Shown here piece after piece: positions 48,492 to 59,994 of a DNA stretch of 64,000 bases. Numbering within the stretch: position 1 is the stretch's first letter; each line of letters opens with the position of its first letter. This stretch comes from Erodium maritimum. Lineage: Eukaryota; Streptophyta; Magnoliopsida; Geraniales; Geraniaceae. Position numbers and translations under genes: made by a program. A model generated the notes under the pieces. That model had not been told where the DNA came from. It did not search any database and saw only the letters and a list, made by a program, of their open reading frames with translations. The DNA lies in contig OY997588.1 of assembly GCA_963921825.1 (NCBI GenBank), positions 9,810,001 to 9,874,000 on the forward strand, written 5' to 3'.

Positions 48492-49324
48492 TCAACCATT
48501 CATATTTCCCACACCAAAACCCAACAATGATTTAGATGGAAACAACTAAAACTAAAACCAACCTCAACCCTAAACCCACATCAATACCACCGAACCCAAA
48601 ATCAATTGATCAAAATTAGGATTCGATTTTGGGGTTTTGCAAGCTATGGATTTTGGGGATTTTGAGTGTAAAACTAACATATTTGAGCTCGACGGTACTC
48701 ACTCTCTGTAGATTTGCAGTTATGTGGAATTGGGAACAAATCGTTCATATTTTTTATTCATCACTAACAGAATAGAACCATTAGCTACATGAGAAAAAAT
48801 TGAAAAAAAATCCATTCTTAAAATATCTACTGTGAATTTGGGAACAATATGTTGTTTGTTAATATATTTTAAAAGAATATATGTTTTTGTTAATTAAAAT
48901 ATTGATTTTAGTTAATTTATTGATAAAAAATTAGATATTAGGTGTTGATTTATGAAAAAACATAATATAACATAGAAGATGAAAATTAATAAAATTTAAA
49001 TTTAAATATTAAATATATTAAAAGAACTAAAACTTGATTTTGAAAATAAATAAAATAAAACAACCATTTTGTATAATCTAAATCAGTTAGTGAGAAAACA
49101 GAAGAAAAAATAGTTAAAGAAAAAGAATGGTTGGATTGTGTAATATTGTAGGGTACTTGAGGGTATTTTTGTCATTTTACAACAAAAGACTAACAGAGTT
49201 TGACGAAATGGGGTAAATCGTTAAACGTTGGAACATGAGGGTATGCATCAATCAAAAAAACACGAGAGTGTGTATTAGATAATCGTGCCAAGTTGAGAGT
49301 ATTAGAATGCGTCTCTCACGAGGG

Positions 49325-49914
49325 TTCCCGTAGCCTCCGTCATGAATGACGGGGGAATATCCCATGCTTGAGCCAACAGCTGGATACGATCCAGATGAGG
49401 AGGTGTCATCCCATCGTGTGTCGGAACATATGATAGGATAAGAGGAGCACAGTCAAAACACTAACACGAAGAAATCTGTCTCCATGTCCTTCACCACAAG
49501 GACGTCAGAAGAAGCTCCACGGGATTTAGAGATGAACCAAAGGATCACCTTTCGGTTATAGGACCGAGCAGTGAAAAGACGATTGACCATGTTGTAGAGG
49601 CGACATGCTGGAGAATTCTGGTTTGACGGAGTGTATAGTACATCAATGACTGTGTCTTCGTCCGGGTCGATAATGAATGCGGAAAAGCCTTCCTGGAGGT
49701 CCTCGAGGGACAATCGGGTAACTGGTGGTGGAGTGGTCGTGAGTAACGAAACATGGTGGTCAATAGGGGAGTTTTTTAGGTTTCCAAGCCCTCCTAGGTC
49801 TAGTGACCTCAGAGGATGGGAAAGATGCATCACCAATATCTCTGTTATGGTTAGTAGAGGTGTGGGAGTGGTCGTAGATATTGATGGTGTGTAGTCGGAG
49901 AGTAGCGGCAACAT
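49325..49914 (-). pseudogene. LINE DUF4283-like ORF fragment
   Basis: The 153-codon minus-strand frame has CRLYNMVNRLFTARSYNRKV and later VKDMETDFFVLVF, laid out like the DUF4283 start of plant LINE ORFs. Beyond its stop the complement reads PPHLDRIQLLAQAWDIPPSF, as expected for the next part of the domain. The fragment is cut near 49320 by the adjacent MULE-like element. The family call is moderate because the residues are diverged. Confidence 0.5.
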
Positions 49915-50107
49915 GTGTTAGTTAAAGGAATGAGAGGACGTCATTAAGGTTGGATAGTTACAGAGTTCTCTAAGACATTTCTCTTTCGAATACAAACTTA
50001 AGTAAACTCACTTATGAAGAGATCTCTAGAAAAAACTTATTCTGCAAACAATTTAAGAGTACCAAAACACTGGATATTACAAGGGTTAGTTCGAGAGAGG
50101 TGTGTTA

Positions 50108-50406
50108 GGCTATCCACAATGGGGTCAAAACGGTTAGGTCTAATTCCAGTCGAATGGGTGGCAAAATAAAAAAAAAGCTTGACCCGATTCGTGGGAAAAA
50201 GTGGGCTGAAATTATTTTTATATTATTTGGGCCACGTGGTGATTCTTCATAGGAGAATCGGGCTTGGACTCAAATAAACAGTCGGCAGATCTACAGACTC
50301 AGTTGAGTGTCGAATCGACGGAATCGTAGGTTTTAGATTTTTTTCTCAAAAAAGTACCGAATCGACGCCCCTCTTCGACGCACAAAAGCTTTCATTGTAG
50401 ATAGTC
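50108..50406. mobile_element. Tourist-type (PIF/Harbinger) MITE with TTA TSD
   Basis: The TIRs are GGCTATCCACAATGGGG and, on the complement of the right end, GACTATCTACAATGAAAG. Perfect 3-bp TSD TTA at 50105-50107 and 50407-50409. The element is 299 bp and non-coding. Its interior resembles the start of the Harbinger fragment at 54003. Confidence 0.8.
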
Positions 50407-50409
50407 TTA

Positions 50410-50906
50410 GAAATACTTGATTAGTCTACTCACTATCAATTTTTTTGTTTGATAAGCTCGAAAAGTTTATTAGGATATGCCCTGATTCAAGAAGAAGCAG
50501 GGTAAAAAGGTCAGAAGACCAGTACAACGCTTACATAGGAATTCTGCTATGGGGAGAACTATAAAGAAGACCTTAATCCCAAAAACAGGAAACCACGAAC
50601 AAAACCAAAAATTGAAAAACTAAAGAGAAGAATTATGCCTAGCCTTGTGGGATGACTTCCACAAAGTCGAAACAGGAGGCGCTGCCTTGATAGTACGTTC
50701 CCGAGTCAAAGAACGAGCTCTTGAACGAGTAACAATAGTATAGATAGAAGGCCGACTTTGACGAGGTTGAAGGAGGGCATCCTTCCATGGACTAATCTCA
50801 TATCTAGATATTTATTTCTTAAACATTTGAATTGTTTGTTGTTCTTTTTTGGATGTTGGATACGTTAAAATACAAAATTATATATGAGTTTTCGATTATC
50901 AAGTTA
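50410..50906. other. intergenic, decayed repeat
   Basis: From about 50450 to 50790 the complement resembles 3'-terminal sequence of a retroelement but has no domain. No gene is recognised. Confidence 0.35.
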
Positions 50907-50915
50907 AACTTTAAA

Positions 50916-51788
50916 GGGATAATTGTCAAAACATGCATTAATGTTTCGTCCACAAACGAAATAGTGCACAATGTTTTGTCCACGTCGTCTGACTACCTTT
51001 ATGAATCGTCCATGCATTTCTGTTAGAAAAATTAATGGAATATTCCATTTCTGTTATACATGTGCAGTTAAAGTATAACTGAAATGACCATTTTACTCTT
51101 ATCATGAATCTTTTGACTTTTCCTTTTGACTTTTGCATGAGACATTATCATTCTACCCTTTCTAATAAAAAAACAAATTAAAAAATAAATAAATAGACAA
51201 ATAAAATATATATTTTTATAAAATCAGTTTTTTTTATAAAATCAGTTTTTATTTATAAAAATTATTTTTATTTTCAAAAATTCAGATTTTAATTTAAAAA
51301 AATACATAGAAATCAGTTTTTATTTTCAAAAATTCAGTTTTTTTCAAAAAAAATACATAAAAATCAGTTTTTTTTTAAAAAAATACATAAAAATCAGTTT
51401 TTTATTTATTTAATTATATTTGGGTAGAAAAAAGGAAAAATAAAAAAAATATATATATAATAAAAATCTTAATTAAATTTTAAAAAAAAACTGATTTTTT
51501 GTATTTTTTTAAAAAAACCTTTGATTTTTATTTATTTTTTAAATTAAAATATGAATTTTTGAATTTCAAACCAAAAGGGCGAAATTGAGGGTATATCAGT
51601 CTTTTAACTCATTCTTATTTTTGAATTTCAAATCAAAAGGGCAAAATTGTCAATTTAGGTTCTGCTGTTACACTTTTCTAACATAAGTGCGTGGACGATT
51701 CATAAGGGTAGCCAGACGACGTGGACAAAACATTGTGCACTATTTCGTTTGTGGACGAAACATTAGTTCATGTTTTGACAATTATTCC
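50916..51788. mobile_element. MULE-type MITE, same family as the FEN1-intron element
   Basis: The TIRs are GGGATAATTGTCAAAACATG and, on the complement of the right end, GGAATAATTGTCAAAACATG, extending through TTTCGTCCACAAACGAAAT and GTGCACAATGTTTTGTCCAC. Perfect 9-bp TSD AACTTTAAA (50907-50915 and 51789-51797). The element is 873 bp; the interior is extremely AT-rich and non-coding. Confidence 0.88.
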
Positions 51789-52120
51789 AACTTTAAATTG
51801 AGTTGATCAGTTAATACATACTTTGCTTGAATTGTATGACACAGGCGAATGTACAAATGAATACCAAAATTTTCATGTGTATTTCTATGGTTACTGTAAA
51901 AGATTTGGTCGAACTCCTCCTAGCCTCCCCGTCAATAACAAAACTCAAGCCTCAAAAAACATTCTCAGATCAAAAAGAACGGTACGGACCATCTCTCTTA
52001 ACCTGGCCAACACAAAAATATTGAAGTTATTACCTCAAAACTTAGAGGGAACATCAGTCTTATAATGGTATTCTGTACATGATATGTACACAAACCTGAC
52101 AAGTTTGATTCATTGAGCTA

Positions 52121-53664
52121 TTAGTGCCAATGCTCAGCATTTGCTTGTGCGTTGAAGTTGTGCATCAAATCCTTGGCACCGGACAAGGCGAACGGGTGCG
52201 TTGACAAGGGCAATCCCAGCGTAGGAGGACCGAACATATGCGGGCTCGGGAAATGCCCGCCTTGGATCATCATGTCCGGTATCCCAATCCCGTAGTTCAT
52301 CCCCACTCCGACCATTGAAGCAACATGCAACTGTTGCATCATCATTGGAGGCATGTACAATCCACCTCCCATCGACATCATCTGCGTAAATAACCCGCGT
52401 CCGTATAAGTCAATATTCCGAAGTCTGAACATAGAAATAAAGGAGAAACCTTTTATAGAGATCGAGATGTTACCTGCACTTGAAGCTGGAGCGTCTTTAG
52501 ATACTCGATGGCCTCGTCGAGCATCGATGCTTTGTCGTACTTGTTGCAATTCGGGACTAGTTCTTGCAAGGCACGCATTTTCTCGTTGATCCTATCCCTC
52601 CTCACCTGTTAACCGATGTTCATGAGCACCGTCAAGACCAACAACAACAACATCAACAACGACAACAAAACCGTTAAAACACTAATCAAATTTACCCTTT
52701 CTGACAAATTGTGCACGTCTGCTGCTCGGCTCCTCTTGGAACTCCTAGCTGCTCTTTTCACGTCCATGGACTCTCCTTCACTTGGCCATTCTAAATCCTC
52801 CGCACGGCGGGACTTTCGCTTCGAATCACGCCTTTCGCCATCCAAAGGCCTCTCTACGCTACTATCCGAGCAAACCGATGAACAAGCAAGTACCGGCTCT
52901 ACAGCCATTGCACCACCCGCCTTCAAGATACTTTCTTGGCATCCTTTTGTCCCAACCGGCTTTTCAACGGCCATATCTTCCGTTGGCCTTAAATTGACCT
53001 TCTCCGGCGCCGGAGACCGAACAACTGTAGACTCAGCAGACTCCTTGTCTTTACCAGGCGGCCTAACACCATATTCCCCAAAAGCAGCCGGAAGCGAGAA
53101 AAGGGGGAAATTCATGGAAACAGAGCATGTACTAGGTGGTACCAGATCTTGTTTCTGATGTCTCATGTTATTGCAAACAATGTCCTCAACTTTAGATCTA
53201 ATCGTCCTCTTCCCGATTGAAGGAACATGATTCTGGGTAGAGACTTGATTTGCTGTGACCCCAGAAATGAAATCAGAGCAGCTTCCATGTGGCAATGATT
53301 CATCAAATGGACAATTGAACCCATGTACCATGTTATCATCAGGTGTCCGAAATTCATAGTCCATGGTCCCAAATTTAGCATAATTGCTAGTTGCTGGGAC
53401 CTTCCTAGCTCTTCTACTGGACATGGAAATCTGCCCATTTTCCCATACTATGTCAACAAAGTCATTCTCAGGTCTGCATCATGTAACAAAAACAAACCAA
53501 CGTTTAAAAACAACACAAATTTACATGTGAGTAGAGAAATTGATTCAACAAAGTAAGAAGTCAACTTACACAAAAGATGGATTGGTTGAACATGTATTAG
53601 TGTTCTTGTCGTGGGTTGAATCAAACTTCCCTTTAGGCAACCTAAACAGCTCAGGGAAAGGCAT
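52121..53664 (-). CDS. PIF3-like bHLH transcription factor
   Basis: Four exons can be read: 53664-53570, 53473-52696, 52605-52474 and 52381-52121, giving 421 residues, shorter than most PIF3 proteins. The N-terminus [15 protein letters not shown] and the block [15 protein letters not shown] match PIF3. The latter is the active-phytochrome-B-binding (APB) motif, with Asp-Ile instead of the usual Glu-Leu. The bHLH domain spans about residues 280-335: [14 protein letters not shown], then [40 protein letters not shown] and LQVQ. His, Glu and Arg of the DNA-contact HER set are present. PIFs are nuclear repressors of light responses that bind G-boxes and are degraded after phytochrome binding. The C-terminal exon ([14 protein letters not shown]) is short. 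The intron usually found between NK and the following Asp seems absent. Confidence 0.88.
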
Positions 53665-54002
53665 GACGATGAGCAAGAAGAAGAACTTGTAAGGAATTTC
53701 CCAATATCAAAACTTCAAGTCAAGCAATTTATCAATTCCTAGGGTGCCCTCTAAGGAAAAGTACAGTTGCCAGAACACAAAACACAAAATTCAAATGAAG
53801 TTCCATGGCATGAGAGAGTGTCTGAATATATAGGAAGCTAAAGCCACCACTAGAAAACAATTCTAGTGGAATATATTTTGGGGGAAAAAACAAATAAAAG
53901 GGAAAGTGTGCTCTTTTACAGGATCAATTACCAGAATAAAATCTTCTTTTCCTTTTTCACTATCTCCTACACCAATTCAGTCTTCATCAGTTTGTCAATC
54001 AC
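53665..54002. other. PIF3-like gene promoter and leader
   Basis: This is the AT-rich 5' region of the PIF3-like gene up to the start of a Harbinger fragment. No distinct regulatory motif is claimed. Confidence 0.5.
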
Positions 54003-54800
54003 TAACAACATCCTGTCGTGGGGTCGATCGGTCCCCATAATTCGAAATCGTTTCGAAAGTTAAAAAAATGGGTCTTTTGAGTAGAGTGGGTCGGTCTTTT
54101 TCGCGTCGAATCGGAAGCGTCGTTATAGACCGTCTATGAGTCTGTCGAGGCCGACTACCCATGTGATAGACCCGATTCTACAGCAATGACTTTGACCAGC
54201 GAATCAGACGCCGCCACATGACGCGATTCAGTGTACTGTTTCATCCCAGCAAAGGAGAGTCGGCCATGTTGTCAACGATTCTATCGATTATTTTATTAAT
54301 TGTTGAAAATTAATCCGATTTAACTCAAGTTCTAGCTATAAATAGTTAACGAGATTACAATTTTTACCACACGTCCAGTTCTTTCACCGCTTTATCGATC
54401 ATATTTTTTTATCCACACTAAATTTATCTGATTAGTGATGAATGCGTTCAATGTTGAGGAGTAAACCCGAAGATAATCGACCATACGAGAGATGACTTAA
54501 GGACGTGGAAAATTAGTTGCTCCTATCACTACAGACTGTTGTGAGGGACGAAAAACGGATGTTGAACCCAATGCCCAAGAAGTAAAGGAAGATGTACATT
54601 CCTCGCAATCGTGCTCAAGATAAAGAGTGGCTTATCTTCGACTACTTCAATGACACCTCGTCGTATGGCCCAAGTACGTTTTGTTTGTGGTTTCGCATGT
54701 CGAAGTCCAAAAAAAAGCACTCTAGTCTTCTATCCTTCAGGTAATGAATCACACACAACATATGTAATCTCCGTTTTTTTATGTTGTACTCCATAGTCTA
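54003..54800 (+). mobile_element. 5' fragment of a PIF/Harbinger element
   Basis: It starts CATCCTGTCGTGGGGTC, comparable to the TIR of the MITE at 50108. A leader with repeated GAATCG/CGATTC phrases follows. The coding start at 54592-54716 reads MYIPRNRAQDKEWLIFDYFN, then YGPSTFCLWFRMSK, the N-terminal block of plant HARBI1-type transposases. The rest of the transposase is missing; the sequence runs into unrelated DNA near 54800. Confidence 0.65.
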
Positions 54801-54959
54801 GTGCTTTCGTAGAATAATATTTTTTTCGATTTTTTGGTTTTACGATATGTGTTGTTGTTTAATTAAAAGGTTCGTTCAGGCCAAAAGGCTCCATTCAGTC
54901 GGCCATGAATCCTTCTCAGCTTCCATCAGGATTTGTCGTCGAGTGCTTCTACCTTTAAT

Positions 54960-55168
54960 TCTGATTTTGCATATCATTTCCTCACCTTCAACCCATGACC
55001 GGTTCATCCCACCACTTGAGAAACTTCGCTAACGCCGTCCTTGTCTCATCAAATTCTTCCTTGTCCTCTGACTTTTCCTTCTCTGGCGCCACTTCTATCT
55101 TTTCAGATTTGTCCTTGTCTTTCGATTCTGCTTTCTTCGATGCCGACTCAGTCTCATCGGATTCTGCA
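54960..55168 (-). pseudogene. possible captured host-gene exon, Lys/Glu-rich
   Basis: On the complement a splice-acceptor-like TTTTGCAG precedes an open stretch reading ESDETESASKKAESKDKDKS, then EKIEVAPEKEKSEDKEEFDE and TRTALAKFLKWWDEPVMG, then a stop. Composition and the compact FLKWW end look like a genuine protein rather than transposon sequence. It lies between a Harbinger 5' fragment and a 5'-truncated Copia. I do not recognise the family. The + strand frame over it (54995-55234, Ser-rich) is the mirror. Confidence 0.35.
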
Positions 55169-55184
55169 AAATGTCCGATGAGTC

Positions 55185-58018
55185 TCCGTGGGTCCTCATG
55201 TCCTAAAGATGAAGGGGCATCTCGAACATCTTAATCGACTGGGTCTTAACATAGAGAACGAGATGGCAGCGGATGTGGTTCTGCGTTCCCTTCCTCGTTC
55301 ATATGCTACGTTCGTCATGAACTATCATATGCACGATATGGACAAGACCATTTCAGAGTTGCATGGAATGTTGGTAACTGCTGAAAAGAACGTCAAGGAT
55401 CAGGGATCCAAGGATGTTCTGATGGTCAGACAGGGAAACAGTTTCAAGAATAAGGGAACTGTTAGTGGTAAGGGCAAGGCCCCTATGCACTTGGCAGGAA
55501 AGATGAGGCATCCGAAGCGTCCTAACCCTCCTAGGACCGGGGAGTCCTCAAGGAAGGGGAAGGATGTCGAGAATGTCTGCTTCTACTGTCAATAGCCTGG
55601 TCACTAGAAGAAAGATTGCAGGAAGTTTCTGGATGATCTGAAGAAGGGCGGTGGGACTGTGCCTTCATCAGGTATTTTCTTTATAGAGCTAAATCTCACT
55701 GCTTCCAAAGATTCATGGGTATTGGATACCGGGGCTGAATCTCACATTTGTACTAATGTGCAGTGGCTGGAAGGTAGGAGAAGCTTGAAGAAGGACGAGG
55801 TGGACCTCAGAGTGGATAACAAGACTAGAGTTGTGGCGACTGCTGTAGGATCCATAAGTCTTCTTTTGCCAAGTGGGCTAGTTTTTGTTTTGAACAATGT
55901 ATATTGTGTACCTACTTTCAGTAGGAATATTGTATCTATTTCTTTGTTGGACAAGGAAGGATACAATTTTGATGTTGGAAATGGGATTTTCAATATTTTA
56001 TGCAATGATATATTTTATGCTAGCGCCAAAATGGTTGGAGGATTGTACATATTGGATATGGATAACAATGCCTCAAGCTCTATATATAATGTAAATACCA
56101 AGAGGTCTAAGTCCAATGATTTAGACCAAACTCTTTTATGGCATTGTCGTTTAGGCCACATAAACGAGAAACGCATATCAACACTTCACAAGTGTGGACT
56201 TCTTAGTCCATTCGAATTTCATTCGATTGATAGATGCGAATCTTGTTTGATGGGAAAACTGACTAAAGCGCCCTTCATCGGTCGCGGTGAAAGGGCGGGT
56301 GACTTATTGGGGCTAATACACTCGGATGTGTGTGGACCAATGAGCACACTTGCCAGGAGGGGTTTTAGCTACTTTATCACATTTACTGACGACTTCAGTA
56401 GATATGGTTATGTCTATTTGATGAGACATAAGTCTGAAGCTTTTGATAAATTCAAAGAGTTTAAGACTGAAGTAGAAAACCAGCTCGGGAAAAGTATTAA
56501 AGCACTTCGATCAGATCGAGGTGGAGAATACTTGACCACAGAGTTTTTAGATCATCTAGCAGAAAGTGGGATCCTTTCGGAATGGACTCCTCCCGGAACA
56601 CCACAATTGAATGGTGTGTCCGAACGGAGAAATCGGACTTTATTGGATATGGTCCGGTCCATGATTAGTGGGACTGATCTCCCAATCTCTTTATGGGGTT
56701 ATGCTCTGGAGACGGCCGCATTCATTTTGAATCGGGCTCCGACGAAGGCTATGGAAGGGACACCATTTGAGAAATGGCGCGGGAGAAAGCCCGTTTTGTC
56801 CTTCCTGAAGATTTGGGGTTGCGAGGCTTATGTGAAACGTTTAGTTCCGACTAAGCTCGAACCAAGATCTGATAAATGCACCTTCGTTGGGTATCCCAAA
56901 GAAACAATGGGGTACTACTTCTACAAACCCAGCAAGAACACGGTGTTCGTCGCTCGGGGTGGGGTATTTATGGAAAGGGAGTTTATTTCCAAAGACGTCA
57001 GTGGGAGGGCTGTACATCTAGAAGAAATTCAGGGTGGTACAGATCCAACTGATCCACTGGACAACCCTGTAGAAGAGCCTGAGATGGTCGTAGAGCAAGG
57101 ACCAGTTCCTGTAACAATTCCAGAAGGTCCAAGGCGATCTGAAAGGGTTAGTCGTCCACTTCCGAGATATGGTTACTTTGTGTCTTGTGGTGGATCACGA
57201 TGATCCAGCTACATTTCAGGAAGCTGTGGACGGACCCGACTCTGAGTTATGGCTGGGAGCCATGAGGGAGGAAATGCAATCCATGTCGGACAACCAAGTC
57301 TGGGAACTGGTTGATCCCATCGGTGGTGTAAGAACCATCGGATGCAAATGGATCTTCAAGGTGAAGATGGACATGGAAGGCAACCCTCAGACCTACAAAG
57401 CCCGACTGGTGGCGAAAGGTTATAGGCAGATCCAAGGGATTGACTATGAGGAAACCTTTTCCCCAGTGGCTATGGTCAAATCTATCTGAATTCTTCTTGC
57501 CATAGCTGCATATCACGATTACGAGATATGGCAAATGGATGTCAAAGCCACTTTCCTAAACGGAAATTTGTCGGAGGACGTTTATATGTCTCAACCCGAA
57601 GGTTTTGTCGATCCGAAGAATAAGGGAAAGATTTGTAAGTTGTTGAAATCCATTTATGGATTGAAACAAGCTTCTCGGAGTTGGAACCTTCGTTTTGATG
57701 AAGCTGTAATTGGATTTGGCTTTATCAAGAATGAAGATGAACCTTGCGTTTACAAGAAGGCAAATGGGGGTATGATTACCTTTCTGGTGTTGTATGTCGA
57801 TGACATACTACTCATTGGAAACGACATCCCAACCTTGCACGAGACTAAAGCTTGGTTAGGGAAGTGTTTCTCAATGAAGGACTTAGGCGATGCTGCTTAT
57901 ATCTTAGGGATTAAGATATATAGATATCGCACCAAGAGGGTATTGGGTTTAAGTCAAAGCACCTATGTGAACAAGGTATTGAGTAGGTTCTCAATGCTTG
58001 ATTCCAAGAAAGGACTCT
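55185..58018 (+). pseudogene. Ty1/Copia polyprotein, truncated at both ends
   Basis: Domains in order: C-terminal gag (HLEHLNRLGLNIENEMAADV, 55.19-55.6 kb); a CCHC knuckle holding two TAG stops (CFYCQ, stop, PGH, stop, KKDC at 55.59 kb); protease (WVLDTGAESHI, 55.72 kb); integrase with HH-CC (HCRLGHINEK, RCESC) and catalytic Asp, Asp and Glu (HSDVCGP, TDDFSRYG, NGVSERRN); then, after a frame change near 57190, reverse transcriptase with a TGA stop at 57487 and the active site YVDDILLIGND (57.8 kb). It stops abruptly at DSKKGLLP (58018), before the end of RT and all of RNase H, where LTR-like sequence begins. The 5' LTR and start of gag are missing. Related to the TNT1-like Copia group. It is not functional. 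Confidence 0.9.
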
Positions 58019-59994
58019 TACCCGCACGCCGGAGAGCATGCTCCACTCGCCGGAGAGCATGGGCCCTCGTCAGATCTGAACGAGAGGCGAGCGTGGGTTC
58101 TCGCCTGAGCCACCGCCGCCACGACCTCGGGTTCGTCGTGGACCTACCGCCTTCCTCCACCTCTTTCTCTCGTCGTCACACCTCACCTGCCACCGTGGAA
58201 GATCGCCGGAGCAACCCTTGCTCGTCGGTGTCATGTCCAGCTCAGGCCGATCTCACCAGGCCAGATTGGGCAGGGCAAACCGGGCCTTGGGCCAGAAGAG
58301 AACTGGGCTGAGAAGGCCTTGGGCTTGGGGGAAAGATCGGGCCAGACAGACCAGAAGACGGGCCTTCGGCCCAATTGGACTTCAGGACCGGGTCTGGACC
58401 GTGTTCGGGTTCGAATCCGGGTCAACCGGACTGTAAAGGAAACTGTTTTAAAATCAGATTTAATTAACCGGTTTAACGAACTCAAGGTGAGATTTTGAAC
58501 GGGTAATTCTTGGTTAAATCAGAGGACCTTTGGACTTTTATCTTTATTGATTGGACTTTTCTTTGTCAAATCTAGACGGGACTTCGCCCGAGATCAAGGG
58601 CTTGGACCCGAGCTAGAAGAACGAAGATCACGCCGGAACCCGTGTGAAGAACGGAGTTGTGGCTACCGAGCTTGACAACAGAGTATTAGAGGAAGACCTC
58701 GAGGTAGGGAAAGTCTTAACCTCTCGTTTAAATGCTTAGTATGCATGTTAGGCTAATAAAATTGGAAAGGTCCTAGAAATGTCTATAGGATGCGAATAAC
58801 TAGAATAATTGTCTTTCAATTACTAATAACCGGAAGTGTCTAGTGGTGAATGATTAGGATGCCAATCACTAGTGTAACTCGCTTTCAATACTTGGGAATT
58901 GTTTTACTGGTAGAGCGGCCTTGGCAAAGCCCTCGGATTAGTTGTGTGTTAGGATCACATGCTTGGTTGCTTGGTTGTTTGGTTGCTTAGTGGATAGGCT
59001 AAAGAGTCTAATGGAACTAGATGAATTACATGCTAGAATGTTCGATTGAAGGTTTACTTGTTTGGTCGATTAAACTCGTGCTTGACTGTTGAACGTATTT
59101 GAATGATTGCTTGTTTCCTTAAATGGTTGTTTGGAGCATCGAGTATGACTGGATGTACCGAGCGGTGCAATCAGGTGATCGATGCACCGATGGGTCGTGA
59201 CTGGTAAGTGAACGGTAAGTTGTGATTGTGTGATTCATGTGCTGTGTGTTGTGGTGAAACGGTGATGCGTGAGCTATGTGTGATAATGGATTGGTGTTTG
59301 TTGGGAATGGATTGCTTCGTGTTTCGGTTTGAGTGTATTACTCAATTATTATTTGATTATTATTGAATTGCCCAAGTGTATGCTTCCTATGGGAGTAATA
59401 CCTTGGTTCCCGAGGACATAAAATCCCTTGGAGACGTTTCTGAGAATCCCGATGATAAGCGCTCTCAGGGGGTTGTTTCCGGTAGCCTCAATGATATGCG
59501 TCTCCTCTGGATTTGAGGGAAAATCCGAGAGGACACATCATATGTGGATCGGAGGGTGGTGACTTCATGTTCCACGGCATTGATTGGATTACCTATTGCC
59601 CGTGATTGTTAAGAATTACCTTGTTGACTTTGCTGATGAAATTATTGAGTTTAAAGTCCACCTTGTTATGTATTTTCCCTACTGAGCGCAAGCTCACCCC
59701 TATGAGTTTATTGTTGTGATTACAGGCTTGATTGAGGAGTAGAGGCTCGAGAGCTTCTTGGTGTGAGTGTCTTATTAGAGACTTCGTTTATGCTTTTACG
59801 TCAGTTTTGAACAATCTTTGTTGGAGGATTATTATTACACCCATGGAGGGTTATTTATGTATTAAATGGAGTTTTGTGGATTTGAGTTTTATATTGGAGA
59901 TTTTCAGGAAGTTACTGTTGAGTTATTGCCTTTTTAATCGTTTTATCCTAGTCATGCCTCGAGTCCGGGCAAGAACCGGATTTGGGGCGTGACA
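58019..59994 (+). mobile_element. LTR (same family as 21.3-26.5 kb) joined to the Copia fragment
   Basis: From about 58590 to 59994 this matches the two solo LTRs closely: GATCACGCCGG, GTAGGGAAAG, GAGCGGTGCAATCAGGTGAT and the terminal GATTTGGGGCGTGACA. The first about 570 bases (GC-rich, with GGGTTCGAATCCGGGTC phrases) differ from those copies but resemble the upstream part of the LTR at 31990. No TG start or matching TSD (GTTCC follows the end) was found. Confidence 0.65.

Larger units (their letters stand above)
46545..49318. mobile_element. MULE-like element with nested LTR sequences
   Basis: The ends are diverged inverted repeats. At the left, GATTATCAAATACATATCC is followed by CATTTAACGATTTATC; on the complement of the right, GATTATCTAATACACACTC is followed by CGTTTAACGATTTACC. 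Spacing agrees over about 110 bases. No matching 9-bp TSD was found, so the exact ends are uncertain. The interior is very AT-rich and non-coding, apart from LTR insertions at 47309 onwards and 48371-48491. Confidence 0.6.

Noticed and set aside
52616..53158. 180-codon plus-strand frame
   Set aside because: It is the antisense of the PIF3-like second exon, with no domain of its own.
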